Below, in pieces: positions 63,735 through 64,000 of a stretch of 64,000 bases of DNA. The stretch spans positions 620,001-684,000 of the forward strand of contig NZ_JAOUSF010000001.1 of the NCBI RefSeq assembly GCF_025660475.1, read 5' to 3'. Source of the DNA: Perspicuibacillus lycopersici (GTDB taxonomy: Bacteria > Bacillota > Bacilli > Bacillales > Caldibacillaceae). The notes under the pieces are model-generated. The model did no database searches and was not told the DNA's origin. It saw only the letters and a list, made by a program, of their open reading frames with translations. Made by a program: the position numbers and the translations under genes. Within the stretch, counting starts at the first letter, position 1; each line of letters begins with the position of its first letter.

Positions 63735-64000
63735 ACTTGTTAATTGTTGACGATGACAGATATGTTATTGCGTCTTTAGAAAAAAAGATGGATTGGCACG
63801 GATTAGGCTTCGAACAAGTTTACACTGCGAACAATATTCGGCAAGCTATGGAAATATTTCATAAACACCAAGTCGATATTCTAATATCAGATATTGAAAT
63901 GCCACATGGAAGTGGATTAGAGCTATTGGCCTGGATTCGATCGGAGGGCTATAATGTCCAAGCAATTTTATTAACCAATTTCGCTGATTTTAATTATGCG
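63731..64000 (+). CDS. Response regulator, YesN-like, N-terminal part
   Basis: The first 90 residues are visible; the gene runs past the right edge. MNLLIVDDDRYV opens a receiver domain, and the phospho-acceptor is the Asp in ILISDIEMPHGSG near residue 55. LLTNFADFNYA follows, as in YesN/AraC-type regulators. The ATG overlaps the kinase stop (ATGA), so the two are translationally coupled. An AraC-type DNA-binding domain is expected beyond the edge but is not seen. Confidence 0.88.
   Translation, partial: MNLLIVDDDRYVIASLEKKMDWHGLGFEQVYTANNIRQAMEIFHKHQVDILISDIEMPHGSGLELLAWIRSEGYNVQAILLTNFADFNYA

Noticed and set aside
1-64000. tRNA, rRNA, CRISPR arrays, prophage, intact IS, known riboswitches or T-boxes
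   Set aside because: I looked on both strands and saw no cloverleaf genes, regularly spaced repeats, phage modules or conserved riboswitch cores; a covariance-model scan would be decisive.

Overview
The window is chromosomal DNA of a low-GC, spore-forming Bacillaceae species. The evidence is an alpha/beta small acid-soluble spore protein, SpoVR, a DUF3231 protein, AGGAGG-type ribosome sites with many TTG/GTG starts, and genes whose order or sequence recall Bacillus subtilis (msmX, gltAB-gltC, yhcT-yhcU, yhdB, yclNOPQ, yesLMN-like). The genus is not resolved. No rRNA, tRNA, CRISPR array, prophage or intact insertion sequence was seen.

Layout. 1-7.4 kb: end of a PucR-type regulator, the multi-importer sugar ATPase MsmX, a zinc-ribbon protein, a spore SASP, a TatA-like subunit, a PAS kinase, cardiolipin synthase and an MFS transporter. 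7.45-8.3 kb: a gene-free scar holding an IS1182-type transposase remnant, two GC-rich repeats and two identical 22-bp palindromes. 8.3-17.7 kb: a leftward signalling block made of REC-GGDEF-EAL-LuxR, a large hybrid kinase and CheR in one operon, preceded by a PAS-GGDEF-EAL-PilZ protein. 18.4-22.1 kb: a small unknown gene and an ars operon (arsR-arsB-CoA disulfide reductase/rhodanese). 22.3-32.1 kb: SpoVR, an HD-GYP protein and glutamate synthase with GltC. 32.1-46.3 kb: housekeeping and envelope genes, including a frameshifted topB, a BdbC/thioredoxin pair, YhcT/YhcU, a peptide transporter and a lactonase. 46.4-50.4 kb: a Fur-controlled siderophore importer. 50.6-57.4 kb: alcohol dehydrogenase, a four-PAS diguanylate cyclase and, divergently, a two-gene WxL surface locus, then DUF3231. 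57.6-64 kb: a DUF624/LplABC-like sugar importer without its own ATPase, divergent from a YesM/YesN-like two-component system that runs off the right edge.

Two threads tie the window together. The first is cyclic-di-GMP: one likely cyclase, two GGDEF-EAL proteins (one fused to PilZ, one to a LuxR DNA-binding domain) and an HD-GYP protein. The PilZ-fusion gene and the four-PAS cyclase gene lie 36 kb apart but share the same upstream layout: an identical 16-bp palindrome, then ATAAGAA and GGTGATA blocks at identical spacing. This is the best candidate here for an undescribed regulon. The second is sugar uptake: MsmX at the left end could power the ATPase-less importer at the right end, and both have cre-like CcpA sites.
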